Shown one piece after another: positions 1 through 6,024 of a stretch of DNA of 10,581 bases. The translations under genes and the position numbers were made by a program. Below the pieces are notes generated by a model. The model was given only the letters and a program-made list of their open reading frames with translations. It had not been told where the DNA came from and made no database searches. Location: positions 1 to 10,581 of the forward strand of contig CAMOCU010000012.1 of the NCBI GenBank assembly GCA_946610835.1, given 5' to 3'. Numbering within the stretch: the first letter of the stretch is position 1; every line of letters starts with the position of its first letter. The stretch is from an uncultured Clostridia bacterium (GTDB lineage Bacteria; Bacillota; Clostridia; Oscillospirales; Acutalibacteraceae).

Positions 1-59
1 GACGGAAAAAGATCCATTCCTTCGTGCGCATCGGATTGAATCAGTGCTTCCTTAGAAAC

Positions 60-74
60 GTGCGTCGGACGCAC
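60..74. repeat. Short perfect palindrome next to the terminator
   Basis: Seven-base arms (60-66 and 68-74) are perfectly complementary around a single central base. The palindrome lies three bases beyond the T-run of the predicted terminator at 77-127. It could be a second termination hairpin or a small protein-binding site. No other copy was noticed in the window, and nothing in the sequence assigns a function. Confidence 0.35.
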
Positions 75-76
75 AG

Positions 77-127
77 CAAAAAGCCGACGCTGGCGGGCGC
101 TTTGAACGCTTCGTTTGCATCGGCTTG
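77..127 (-). terminator. Probable Rho-independent terminator of the nucleotide-sugar dehydrogenase gene
   Basis: Two 10-base arms, 81-90 and 117-126, pair along their full length with one G-U pair, leaving a 26-base loop that can form a small GCG/CGC inner stem. Read on the minus strand, the hairpin is followed by a run of five T (78-82 on the plus strand, partly inside the arm). It starts about 26 bases past the dehydrogenase stop. The long loop and short T-run make it a moderate rather than strong prediction. On the plus strand it is followed by TTGTTTG, so weak termination in that direction is also possible. Confidence 0.55.
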
Positions 128-152
128 TTTGAATTCTGTTCGGGAAAGCGGA

Positions 153-1394
153 TCAATCCCGCTTAAAAATATCTCTTGTGTATACCTTTTCTTCTACGTC
201 GTCAAGACACGGATCGTATCGGTTGGCTATGATGCAGTCTGACATTTTTTTGAACTGTTCAAGATCGTTTACGATCACGGAGCCGAAAAACGTGGAGCCG
301 TTCTCAAGCGTTGGCTCGTACACAATTACAGTGGCGCCCTTCGCTTTGATCCGTTTCATTACGCCCTGAATGGAGCTGTGGCGGAAATTGTCGCTGCGGC
401 TCTTCATCGTCAGCCGGTATACGCCGATCACAACGGCCTTTTCTCTGTCCGCGCTGTAGTCGGTGCTGCCCGGATAATATCCCGCCTTTTCCAGCACTCT
501 GTCCGCGATAAAATCTTTGCGTGTGCGGTTGGAGCTGACAATGGCGCTCATCATATCCTGCGGGACAGAGTCGTAATTGGCCAGCAGCTGCTTGGTATCC
601 TTGGGCAGGCAGTACCCGCCGTAGCCAAAGGACGGATTGTTGTAATGCGACCCGATGCGCGGATCCAGACAAACGCCCTGAATGATCTGCTGCGTGTCCA
701 GCCCCTTCATTTCCGCGTATGTGTCCAGTTCGTTGAAATACGACACACGCAGCGCAAGATACGTATTGGCAAAAAGCTTGACCGCTTCGGCCTCAGTAAA
801 GCCCATATACAGCGTCGGGATATTCTCCTTCAGCGCACCCTGCTGCAGCAGCGCCGCGAATGCGTGCGCCTGCTCGACCAACCGCGCATCCTGCTCGTCG
901 ATGCCGACAATGATCCGGGAGGGATATAAGTTGTCGTACAACGCCTTGGATTCCCGCAGGAACTCCGGGCTGAAAAGGATATTGCGGCTGCCTGTTTTTT
1001 CGCGAATCATTTGTGTGAATCCGACAGGAACCGTGCTTTTGATCACAATGACTGCATCCGGATTGTGCTGCAGAACGAGCCGGATCACATTCTCCACGGC
1101 GGAGGTATCAAAAGTATTCTTTTGGCCGTCGTAATTGGTCGGCGTGGCGATCACGACAAATTCCGCGTCTGAATAGGCGCTTGCCGCATCGAGCGTTGCG
1201 TTCAAGTCGAGCGTGTTTTGCGCCAGATATTTTTCAATGTATTCATCCTGAATCGGGGATTTTCTTTCGTTGAGCGCATCCACTTTTTCGGGAACGACGT
1301 CGACCACTTTCACCGTGTTGTGCTGCGCGAGCAAAACCGCGATCGACATGCCGACATATCCGGCGCCGGCCACGGCAATTTTTCGTTTCGGCAT
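153..1394 (-). CDS. ugd: UDP-glucose 6-dehydrogenase-type nucleotide-sugar dehydrogenase
   Basis: Predicted cytoplasmic enzyme that oxidises a nucleotide sugar (most likely UDP-glucose to UDP-glucuronate) with two NAD+, supplying capsule or exopolysaccharide precursors. The 413-residue protein has an N-terminal Rossmann domain with GAGYVG at residues 10-15. The central part carries SPEFLRES (142-149) and KLFANTYLALR (206-216), with the conserved Lys206. The active-site loop GYGGYCLPKD holds catalytic Cys262. The C-terminal sugar-nucleotide-binding domain includes the pattern KSRSDNFR. Length and residue spacing resemble the short streptococcal UDP-glucose dehydrogenases of about 400 residues. 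The start at 1394 is chosen over an ATG two codons upstream (1400) because AGAGG at 1402-1406 lies 7 bases from it and would almost abut the other. It has its own promoter and terminator and is apparently monocistronic. A related substrate such as UDP-N-acetyl-mannosamine is possible but less likely. Confidence 0.88.
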   Translation of the reverse strand: MPKRKIAVAGAGYVGMSIAVLLAQHNTVKVVDVVPEKVDALNERKSPIQDEYIEKYLAQNTLDLNATLDAASAYSDAEFVVIATPTNYDGQKNTFDTSAVENVIRLVLQHNPDAVIVIKSTVPVGFTQMIREKTGSRNILFSPEFLRESKALYDNLYPSRIIVGIDEQDARLVEQAHAFAALLQQGALKENIPTLYMGFTEAEAVKLFANTYLALRVSYFNELDTYAEMKGLDTQQIIQGVCLDPRIGSHYNNPSFGYGGYCLPKDTKQLLANYDSVPQDMMSAIVSSNRTRKDFIADRVLEKAGYYPGSTDYSADREKAVVIGVYRLTMKSRSDNFRHSSIQGVMKRIKAKGATVIVYEPTLENGSTFFGSVIVNDLEQFKKMSDCIIANRYDPCLDDVEEKVYTRDIFKRD

Positions 1395-1424
1395 CTGCAT
1401 CCCTCTTTTTCATGTTGTTTCTAC

Positions 1425-1452
1425 AGTATATCACATTCCTTGTTTTTGTCAA
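1425..1452 (-). promoter_or_regulatory. Sigma-A-like promoter of the nucleotide-sugar dehydrogenase gene
   Basis: On the minus strand a perfect TTGACA (1447-1452) is followed after 16 bases by TATACT (1425-1430). A TG one base upstream of the -10 gives an extended -10 element. The expected transcription start is near 1418, leaving a leader of about 24 bases that carries the AGAGG ribosome site. Such a short leader leaves no room for a riboswitch or attenuator. Confidence 0.75.
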
Positions 1453-1499
1453 GAAATCAGCGTCCGGATAACATCATATAAACGAGCATAATTTCGCAT

Positions 1500-1536
1500 C
1501 AGGTACAGGCGCGTATCACAAACACTCCTGCACCTG
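1500..1536 (-). terminator. Hairpin just after the PHP-domain gene, without a T-run
   Basis: Ten-base arms at 1500-1509 and 1527-1536 pair completely with one G-U pair around a 17-base loop, starting 8 bases past the PHP gene stop. No T-run follows on the minus strand, so it is a poor intrinsic terminator. It may protect the 3' end of the message or act with Rho. It separates the upstream two-gene unit from the dehydrogenase promoter. Confidence 0.4.
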
Positions 1537-1543
1537 TTGTATT

Positions 1544-2485
1544 TCAGGAAAGCCAGTAAGCGTTGGAATGCGCCATTGTGCCGTCCGGCCCGGTGATCTG
1601 CACGCGTACATAGGCGTATTCATTTTGCAGTTCAAATGACCCGCCGTTCACAAAGGCATTGCCGACTGCATTGATGCTTTTGGCGCTGCGTCCGTCCGTC
1701 GTAAAGCGGATGTGCCGCGCAGGCGAGCAGGACACATGGATTTTGCCGTCCTCCACATACAGCGCATGGATCTGCGGCCCTTCAGATGCATAAAAATTAC
1801 CGCGTTCGAGTGCATCAATAACGGACGGATAATCCAGTCTTTCCGCCAAAATGACTGTAAAGCCGCCGAATGAGTCGCATTGCTCGTGCCCAAAAGGATA
1901 GTGATTGTGGTTGTCGTCTGTGGCTGTGCAGAAAAGTCGGTTTCCGTCCCGCAGCAGCACATCGTACATAAATCCCTGATTGCCGTCAATCCCGTCGATC
2001 GTTGCACTGAAATTGAAAATCTCCATTCCCCACAGTCCGTGAATATTCCGCAAATCCTCCGCCTGCTGCAGCGACCAATTCGGATGGTTGTACTGCACCA
2101 GAAACCCTCGTGCATTCAGTTCGCGGATATACGCGTTAATGGCATCCTTGTCTTGATAGTCCGGAGTCGGCAGGATCTCTTTGTAATCCTCGCCGTCTGT
2201 TTTGGCAAAGCAACATAGATGGTAGCAGCGCCGGATGTGTCCGCTCGGTTCGCTGTTTTCGGAAATGTCCGCCTCAAACGCATTCAGCGCAAGAAAGTTT
2301 GCATCGGTCAGTGCGTTGTGCGGATAAAAATGATCGTGATCTGAAAATGCAATAATACTGTACCCCGCCTGCTGATAACCCTGCTTGAGCTGTTCAACAG
2401 TCAGATGCCCGTCGGAAAAAGTGGAGTGGCAGTGCAAATTCGCCTTGTATGCCCGCAGCCCTGCAGGGAGTAGATCTTTTCTCAT
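1544..2485 (-). CDS. PHP-domain metallohydrolase (CehA/McbA-like)
   Basis: A 313-residue protein with the metal-binding signature of the PHP (polymerase and histidinol phosphatase) superfamily. Visible elements are LHCHSTFSDG with His18, His20 and Asp25; FSDHDHF with Asp49 and His50; Glu71; His89; YNHPNW with His134; and ATDDNHNH with Asp190 and His193. Together these are the expected ligands for a two- or three-metal centre hydrolysing a phosphoester or related bond. Residues from about 240 to the end look like a small beta-rich C-terminal domain, as in CehA/McbA-type proteins. No signal peptide is seen, so it should be cytoplasmic. AGGAG at 2493-2497 lies 7 bases before the ATG. The gene begins 16 bases after the secreted phosphodiesterase gene ends and is probably cotranscribed with it. 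Substrate unknown; histidinol phosphatase is unlikely because no histidine genes are nearby and the C-terminal domain is extra. Confidence 0.85.
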   Translation of the reverse strand: MRKDLLPAGLRAYKANLHCHSTFSDGHLTVEQLKQGYQQAGYSIIAFSDHDHFYPHNALTDANFLALNAFEADISENSEPSGHIRRCYHLCCFAKTDGEDYKEILPTPDYQDKDAINAYIRELNARGFLVQYNHPNWSLQQAEDLRNIHGLWGMEIFNFSATIDGIDGNQGFMYDVLLRDGNRLFCTATDDNHNHYPFGHEQCDSFGGFTVILAERLDYPSVIDALERGNFYASEGPQIHALYVEDGKIHVSCSPARHIRFTTDGRSAKSINAVGNAFVNGGSFELQNEYAYVRVQITGPDGTMAHSNAYWLS

Positions 2486-2501
2486 TTTTGTTCTCCTATG
2501 G

Positions 2502-3572
2502 TCAAAAAATCTTGGTTTTGTCGGAAATCACTCTTGGCAAATCACCGAGAATCAAAAACAGCGATTTAAAGAAGTATTTCACATGCAGATACACCCAGCG
2601 CAGCGGATTGAAAAATTCCTTCTGATAGCTGCGCGAATCCTGCACAGCGCTGCGGTCAATCGTGTAGCGCAGCTGCACGATCTGTGCGGCATGATCCGCC
2701 AGATCGTTACCTGTGTCGTCCTTGAACCAGATATACTCGTGGGACTGCGCCTCAAACGACACGCCGCCGCCATCGCGATAAAAGAGCTTTTCCGCCGAAT
2801 CCCATACGCCCCACCAGGACGAATACTTGGCGTTGAAGCGCGCTTCATCTTCAGGTGTGAGTGTGTAGCGGCCTTCATTTTCCAGTTCGATCCAGGCGTC
2901 CTTGAAACCTGCACCATCGATAAACAGCTCTTTCAGTTTGCTCGCCGTCTGCAAAAAGCGCGCATTCGTATCGCCGACGATAATCACGGCGTGATCCTTG
3001 GAATAGGCGTCCACAAACCGCAGCAGCTGTTGGAATTCATCCACGCGCGCAGCAATATCGTGTTCGCCGTCGTCCGCGTCCGCATGCAGGTCATAAACAT
3101 CAATGTACACGCCTTCCGCAATCTCCATGCTTGCGCACAAAAAGCCCTTTGGCGTCAGCTCGTCGCCGCTGGAATGAAGAACGCCGTATGCCTGATCCCA
3201 CGGCTCACGCGCAACGTTGCGAATCGGGAATTTGGAAAAGAAATTTAACCCGTCGCCAAACGGGATCCCGCCGGAATGCAGCGTTTTATACGGCATGTCG
3301 ATCTGTTTTTTATGGATGTAGTGAAAATTGAAATCCTCCTGCACGGCAATGATGTCCGCGTCACATGCGTTCAGCTTGGCCGGAATCTGTTTGGAACAGG
3401 CCAGCGGGTCGCGGTTTTCAGTCGTGGCCCATGCCGGGATCGGCAAGCCGTCCACATTGTAATTGATGATTTTCAGCGTGTCCTCCTGCACTGCAGAATC
3501 TGCAGCAAACGCGGGGAACGCAGTTGCGGCGCAAATCGCCGCGCAAATCAGAATTGCCAGTATTCTTTTCAT
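2502..3572 (-). CDS. Secreted endonuclease/exonuclease/phosphatase (EEP) family phosphodiesterase, sphingomyelinase-like
   Basis: A 356-residue exported protein. Residues 1-23 form a signal peptide: a positive start, a hydrophobic core and an AFA cleavage motif before ADS. The EEP catalytic fold follows. Visible motifs are INYNVDGLP (Asn39), IIAVQED (metal ligand Glu79), DLHADAD (His163), VGDTNAR (Asp201, Asn203), HEYIWFK (278-284) and LADHAAQ (Asp293, His294). These match the order found in bacterial neutral sphingomyelinases and other Mg-dependent phosphodiesterases, so phospholipid or sphingolipid head-group hydrolysis is plausible; a nuclease or inositol phosphatase remains possible. The C-terminus (about 322-350) is rich in aromatic and aliphatic residues with interspersed Arg/Lys and may touch the membrane. 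The start at 3572 is preferred to an upstream ATG at 3617: it begins a clean signal peptide, and 3617 lies within the spacer between the promoter's -35 and -10. First gene of a two-gene unit. Confidence 0.83.
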   Translation of the reverse strand: MKRILAILICAAICAATAFPAFAADSAVQEDTLKIINYNVDGLPIPAWATTENRDPLACSKQIPAKLNACDADIIAVQEDFNFHYIHKKQIDMPYKTLHSGGIPFGDGLNFFSKFPIRNVAREPWDQAYGVLHSSGDELTPKGFLCASMEIAEGVYIDVYDLHADADDGEHDIAARVDEFQQLLRFVDAYSKDHAVIIVGDTNARFLQTASKLKELFIDGAGFKDAWIELENEGRYTLTPEDEARFNAKYSSWWGVWDSAEKLFYRDGGGVSFEAQSHEYIWFKDDTGNDLADHAAQIVQLRYTIDRSAVQDSRSYQKEFFNPLRWVYLHVKYFFKSLFLILGDLPRVISDKTKIF

Positions 3573-3580
3573 ACTCCATC

Positions 3581-3587
3581 CGCCTTT
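3581..3587 (-). promoter_or_regulatory. Ribosome site deciding the start of the secreted phosphodiesterase
   Basis: An AAAGGCG-type site on the minus strand, with AAGG 10 bases from the ATG at 3572, supports the signal-peptide start. A closer GGAG (3574-3577) is only one base from the ATG and too near to serve. Confidence 0.5.
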
Positions 3588-3606
3588 CTTGGTGTAGCTT
3601 ATAATA

Positions 3607-3636
3607 ATTATATCCAATCCACGTACACGCTGTCAA
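3607..3636 (-). promoter_or_regulatory. Sigma-A-like promoter of the phosphodiesterase-PHP unit
   Basis: On the minus strand a perfect TTGACA (3631-3636) and perfect TATAAT (3607-3612) are separated by 18 bases. This predicts transcription from about 3600 with a leader of roughly 28 bases. The spacing is one base longer than ideal. It lies back-to-back with the promoter of the rightward esterase gene, 31 bases separating the two -35 boxes. Confidence 0.75.
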
Positions 3637-3667
3637 GAATCAATTCCCCAAAAATGTCGAGCTGTTC

Positions 3668-3696
3668 TTGCATACAAAAGGACTTGTGTGTATAAT
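3668..3696 (+). promoter_or_regulatory. Promoter of the esterase/oxidoreductase-fold unit
   Basis: A perfect TATAAT at 3691-3696 is preceded after 17 bases by TTGCAT (3668-3673), a weak match to the -35 consensus. Transcription would begin near 3703, which leaves a leader of about 20 bases. The poor -35 suggests dependence on an activator, or simply a weaker promoter than its divergent partner. Confidence 0.6.
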
Positions 3697-3722
3697 AGAA
3701 CGCAGGAAAGGGGTTTTGCGTT

Positions 3723-4628
3723 ATGCTGCTTACTCGAATCTGCGCATTGCTGACGTGCATCGCCACTTTTTTCAATGTCCTTTTTGCAGGATATATTCGG
3801 TACTATCCGCACAACCGGATCTTCCTGCGCCGATATTACACCGAAGCGCGAACAGAAAGACAAACGTACGACCTTGTAATTCCGAAAAGCGCTTGCGGCA
3901 GAACGGGGCTGATTCTTTGCATCCATGGCGGCGGATGGGTCGAGGGCAGCAAGGACGCATACACCGCAAATCTGATGCAGCTCAGCGAGGAAAAAGGATT
4001 CGCCGCCGCCTGTATGAATTACCGGTATGTGTCCGAAACGGTCGGATTCAGCGATGTTCTGGACGATGTTTCCGACGCGCTTGCCTCGATCCGGGAAGCA
4101 GGCGCGGCATACGGCATTCAATTCGACAGAGTGCTGCTGACCGGCATTTCCGCGGGCGGACACATTTCTCTTTTGTATGCCTACAGCCGAAAAGACGCCG
4201 CGCCGATCAAACCCGTCTGCGTTGTCGAACTCTGCGGGCCGACCGATCTGGAGGATGAATTCTATTACTCCGATGAAAACAGCGTAAACCATTCCGTCGG
4301 CGCAGACTATTTTCGCGGCATTCTCAGCCACGGCATTCAATACACCATTGATCCGCAGCATCCGGACGCTGCCAGGCCTGCGCTGCGGCAGTACTCTCCT
4401 CTGCGTTACGTTGACCGCGACACAGTACCCACCGTTTTCGGCCACGGCGAGCAGGACACGATTGTACCGTATCAGAATGCGCTCGATCTTGATGCTAAAC
4501 TGACCGATTGCGGCGTGGAGCATGCCTTTGTGTCTTTCCCGAATTCCGGTCACGGCTGCGAGGACAGCGCTTCCATGTCCAAAATCATGGCATTGTTCTT
4601 CAGCTGTGCAGAAAAATATCTCAGATAA
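3723..4628 (+). CDS. Membrane-anchored alpha/beta-hydrolase esterase
   Basis: A 301-residue serine hydrolase of the carboxylesterase/lipase-like group (BD-FAE or hormone-sensitive-lipase-like). HGGGW at 68-72 is the oxyanion-hole motif and GISAGG at 141-146 is the nucleophile elbow with Ser143. Asp245 (in GEQDTIVP) and His277 (in NSGHG) complete the likely triad. Residues 3-25 form a hydrophobic segment, so the enzyme is probably exported or anchored by an uncleaved N-terminal helix; no clear signal-peptidase site is obvious. AGGAAAGGGG at 3704-3713 lies 9 bases before the ATG. It is followed after 15 bases by the oxidoreductase-fold gene, indicating one transcript. The likely role is removal of a short acyl group from a carbohydrate or other small ester; the sequence does not show which. 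Peptidase activity of the same fold is less likely. Confidence 0.85.
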   Translation: MLLTRICALLTCIATFFNVLFAGYIRYYPHNRIFLRRYYTEARTERQTYDLVIPKSACGRTGLILCIHGGGWVEGSKDAYTANLMQLSEEKGFAAACMNYRYVSETVGFSDVLDDVSDALASIREAGAAYGIQFDRVLLTGISAGGHISLLYAYSRKDAAPIKPVCVVELCGPTDLEDEFYYSDENSVNHSVGADYFRGILSHGIQYTIDPQHPDAARPALRQYSPLRYVDRDTVPTVFGHGEQDTIVPYQNALDLDAKLTDCGVEHAFVSFPNSGHGCEDSASMSKIMALFFSCAEKYLR

Positions 4629-4643
4629 CACGGAGGACTGTTT

Positions 4644-5936
4644 ATGAAAAAAGTCAGAATCGGCGTGATGGGCGCATATCGCGGCACCAGCATGATCAAC
4701 TATTGCGAACAGGCGGACAATGCGCAGGTGGTCGCCATCTGCGACAAATGGGTCGAAGGTCTCGAACGCCAAAAAGCTGCGCTGAACGACCCGAATATTA
4801 CCTATTACACGCGTTTTGAGGATTTTATCCGGCACGATATGGACGCCGTTGTATTGGCAAATTACGCAAACGAGCACGCACCGTTCGCGATTCGGGCAAT
4901 GAAAGCGGGCAAGCACGTTTTTTCAGAGGTTCTGCCTGTGCAGACCATGAAAGAAGCCGTCGAACTTATCGAAACCGTTGAAGAAAGCGGCATGGTCTAT
5001 GCCTACGGCGAAAACTACTGTTACATGCCCGCGCCGTATGAAATGCGCCGCCTTTACAGAGAGGGAAAAATCGGCGAATTTGAATACGGCGAAGGGGAAT
5101 ATATTCACAATTGCGAGTCGATCTGGCCGAGCATTACCTACGGCGAGGAGGAGCATTGGCGCAACAATATGTATGCGACGTTCTACTGCACGCACTCTCT
5201 GGGGCCGTTGATCCACATTACCGGTCTGCGGCCTGTTTCCGTGATCGGGCTGGAAAGCCTGATGGCAGACAGAAAACGCCGCGTCGGCTCCAAGGGCGGA
5301 TTGTTCGGGATGGAAATGGTCACGCTGGAAAACGGCGGGATCATAAAAAGTATCCACGGCGGACTTTACAAAAACTCCGTCTGGTATTCCGTTTACGGAT
5401 CGCACGGAAGAATGGAGTCCGGGCGCGAGGATGCCGGAAGCGGCGTAGATCAGCTGTATCTCAACGCGGATGTTTACGATGGCGAATATGCGCATCACGA
5501 TGTGCTCAGCTATAATCCGGCGGAGAAAAACGCGCTGGAAAGCGCTGCATTCGGGCACGGCGGTTCAGATTACTATTCCATGTACAACTTTGTGCAGAAA
5601 ATTCTCGGCGACAAAGACGCGGACACGATTGACGTTTATGAAGCGATGGACATGTTCCTGCCCGGTCTGTTTGCATACCGTTCGGTGCTGCAGGGCGGCG
5701 TACGTTTGCAGATTCCGAACCTTCGCGATCCGTCAGAGCGTGAGAAATGGCGGACGGATACAGCCTGCACCGATCCCGATGTTGCCGCAGACGCGCTTTT
5801 GCCGACGTGTTCGGCAGGAACCCCCGTGATCGACAAGGCGGTTTACGAGAAAATGTACCGTCTATGGCGCAAGGATTTTGAAGCGGACGACGGCTATACC
5901 AATGCAGCGATGACTCAAGGAAGCAAAAAAGAATAA
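4644..5936 (+). CDS. Gfo/Idh/MocA-fold protein, probably GH109-like NAD-dependent glycosidase
   Basis: A 430-residue protein with an N-terminal Rossmann domain (GVMGAYRG, 7-14) and the alpha/beta C-terminal domain of Gfo/Idh/MocA proteins. Ordinary members carry an EKP motif whose lysine acts in redox catalysis; here the equivalent stretch reads SEVLPVQ (94-100), with no lysine. Instead it shows Glu123 (GENYCYM), Tyr153 and His155 (GEYIHN), Arg173 (HWRNN), and Tyr181 with His184 (FYCTHSLGP). This pattern matches what I recall of the substrate-contacting residues of GH109 alpha-N-acetylgalactosaminidases, including the spacing between Glu, Tyr and His. GH109 enzymes hold NAD+ and cleave glycosides by transient oxidation. 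No signal peptide is seen, so cytoplasmic action is expected. GGAGG lies 7 bases before the ATG, and the gene is coupled to the upstream esterase. The Gfo/Idh fold is nearly certain; glycosidase activity is inference, and a plain sugar dehydrogenase remains possible. Confidence 0.85.
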   Translation: MKKVRIGVMGAYRGTSMINYCEQADNAQVVAICDKWVEGLERQKAALNDPNITYYTRFEDFIRHDMDAVVLANYANEHAPFAIRAMKAGKHVFSEVLPVQTMKEAVELIETVEESGMVYAYGENYCYMPAPYEMRRLYREGKIGEFEYGEGEYIHNCESIWPSITYGEEEHWRNNMYATFYCTHSLGPLIHITGLRPVSVIGLESLMADRKRRVGSKGGLFGMEMVTLENGGIIKSIHGGLYKNSVWYSVYGSHGRMESGREDAGSGVDQLYLNADVYDGEYAHHDVLSYNPAEKNALESAAFGHGGSDYYSMYNFVQKILGDKDADTIDVYEAMDMFLPGLFAYRSVLQGGVRLQIPNLRDPSEREKWRTDTACTDPDVAADALLPTCSAGTPVIDKAVYEKMYRLWRKDFEADDGYTNAAMTQGSKKE

Positions 5937-5943
5937 CACAAAA

Positions 5944-6000
5944 ACGGCCTGTTGCGTTCCCGTCCGGCGGGATCTGATCGCAACAGGTCGTCTGTTTTTT
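5944..6000. terminator. Bidirectional Rho-independent terminator between convergent operons
   Basis: Thirteen-base arms (5944-5956 and 5979-5991) pair fully with one G-U pair. The loop contains a further five-base stem, TCCCG/CGGGA. On the plus strand six T follow at 5995-6000, after the oxidoreductase-fold gene. On the minus strand five A (5940-5944 on the plus strand) give a U-run after dapL. It therefore appears to end both convergent transcripts. Confidence 0.9.
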
Positions 6001-6024
6001 ATATTTTAAAATGTGTGCGGCATG

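Noticed and set aside
24..242. Short plus-strand open frame at the left end
   Set aside because: Runs through the terminator hairpin and into the dehydrogenase C-terminus; no ribosome site and no recognisable protein.
1400..1544. Possible riboswitch or small RNA between the PHP gene and the dehydrogenase
   Set aside because: The leader after the predicted start site is only about 24 bases and the rest is accounted for by a promoter and one simple hairpin; no riboswitch core was recognised.
2385..3248. Plus-strand open frame of 287 codons spanning the PHP/EEP junction
   Set aside because: Antisense to both genes and to their shared ribosome-site region; no motif seen.
3573..3617. Upstream ATG for the secreted phosphodiesterase at 3617
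   Set aside because: It lies within the promoter spacer, upstream of the expected transcription start, and would put 15 residues ahead of a textbook signal peptide.
3633..4916. Long minus-strand open frame (427 codons) opposite the esterase and the start of the Gfo/Idh-fold gene
   Set aside because: It runs antisense across two well-supported genes with intact catalytic motifs, shows no recognisable domain, and has a shadow-like composition. In this moderately GC-rich DNA such open antisense frames are expected.
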